In this document: piece by piece, positions 27,117 through 27,379 of the stretch | How positions within the stretch are numbered: position 1 is the first letter of the stretch | Layout: every line of letters starts with the position of its first letter | Assembly: GCA_019649035.1 (NCBI GenBank) | Contig: BMAT01003668.1 | Location: forward strand, 306,476 to 333,854 | DNA: 27,379 nt | Source of the DNA: Elysia marginata | Taxonomy: Eukaryota > Mollusca > Gastropoda > Plakobranchidae | Direction: 5' to 3' | The notes under the pieces: model-generated | What the model was told of the DNA's origin: nothing | Databases searched by the model: none | What the model saw: the letters and a program-made list of their open reading frames with translations, nothing else | Position numbers and translations under genes: made by a program

Positions 27117-27379
27117 TAATAATATTAATAATGAAAAACATTTATATAGCGCTTTTACAAAAAGCTCAAAGCGCATTAGACAACAATGATATTGACATCT
27201 TATCAATACACATTCACAGAACAAAATAAAGTTAGGACAGATACATTTGGAATAGGGGCGTTTTAAACGCAGTCTTGAACTCCTGCAAGTCCTTTATCTG
27301 CCGAATGGGCAGAGGAAGCGAATTCCAAACATGAGGAGCTGCATATGAAAATGATTTTTCTCCGTAGGTCTTAGTTTTC
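27117..27379 (-). mobile_element. 3' end of a second LINE, running off the window
   Basis: From the window's edge the minus strand reads KTKTYGEKSFSYAAPHVWNS and LPIRQIKDLQEFKT.FKTPLF, ending at TAA. This is the conserved C-terminus of many CR1/jockey-type ORF2 proteins. The 3' UTR ends GCGCTTTGAGC and AAAAGCGCTATATAAATG, followed by an ATT-rich microsatellite tail (27115-27134), as these LINEs usually do. The visible coding part is open, so this copy is younger than the LINE remnant beside it. Confidence 0.8.

Overview
This window reads as nuclear DNA from a lophotrochozoan animal, most likely a mollusc and perhaps a gastropod; the phylum is an inference. The sequence is AT-rich and low in coding density. 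It has short exons split by long introns with GT-AG borders, several families of small transposons, LINE 3' ends and tRNA-derived SINEs. There are no operons or Shine-Dalgarno signals.

Three protein genes can be supported. (1) A six-exon gene on the minus strand (8266 down to 1539) encodes a divergent TMEM86 / YhhN-family (lysoplasmalogenase-like) membrane protein of about 291 residues. I assembled it from splice sites, and the phase agrees at all five junctions. (2) A second TMEM86-family gene on the plus strand (13570-14412) has its whole visible coding region in one uninterrupted 280-codon exon. It lies head-to-head with the first. (3) A YIPF4 orthologue on the minus strand (24978 down to 19856) encodes a Golgi Yip1-family protein. 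Five exons covering about 222 residues are visible; the short N-terminal exon was not found and probably lies beyond the right edge. A much weaker candidate is a small two-exon gene at 10555-10829 (minus).

Layout: 1-1355 holds a short fossil of a reverse transcriptase plus GA/GT microsatellites. 1356-8570 is TMEM86-like gene 1 with its introns and probable 5' region. 8571-13569 is mostly AT-rich noncoding DNA with the small candidate gene. 13570-14412 is TMEM86-like gene 2. 14775-16205 is a decayed Tc1/mariner transposon with a pogo-like MITE inserted in it. 16206-19855 has no recognisable gene and may partly be YIPF4 3' UTR. 19856-24978 is YIPF4, whose introns carry two SINEs and a roughly 480-bp foldback element. 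24979-27379 is YIPF4 intron 1 or upstream DNA, ending in remnants of two LINEs.

The two TMEM86 paralogues are the main point of interest. TMEM86 proteins hydrolyse the vinyl-ether bond of lysoplasmalogens. Gene 2 keeps both hallmark Gly-Asp and Ser-Asp motifs. Gene 1 keeps Gly-Asp but has Ser-Asn in place of Ser-Asp, and ends in an Arg/Ser-rich tail, so it may have changed or lost its enzymatic activity. No obviously new multi-gene system is visible. The least ordinary observations are this divergent pair and the nested and foldback mobile elements.
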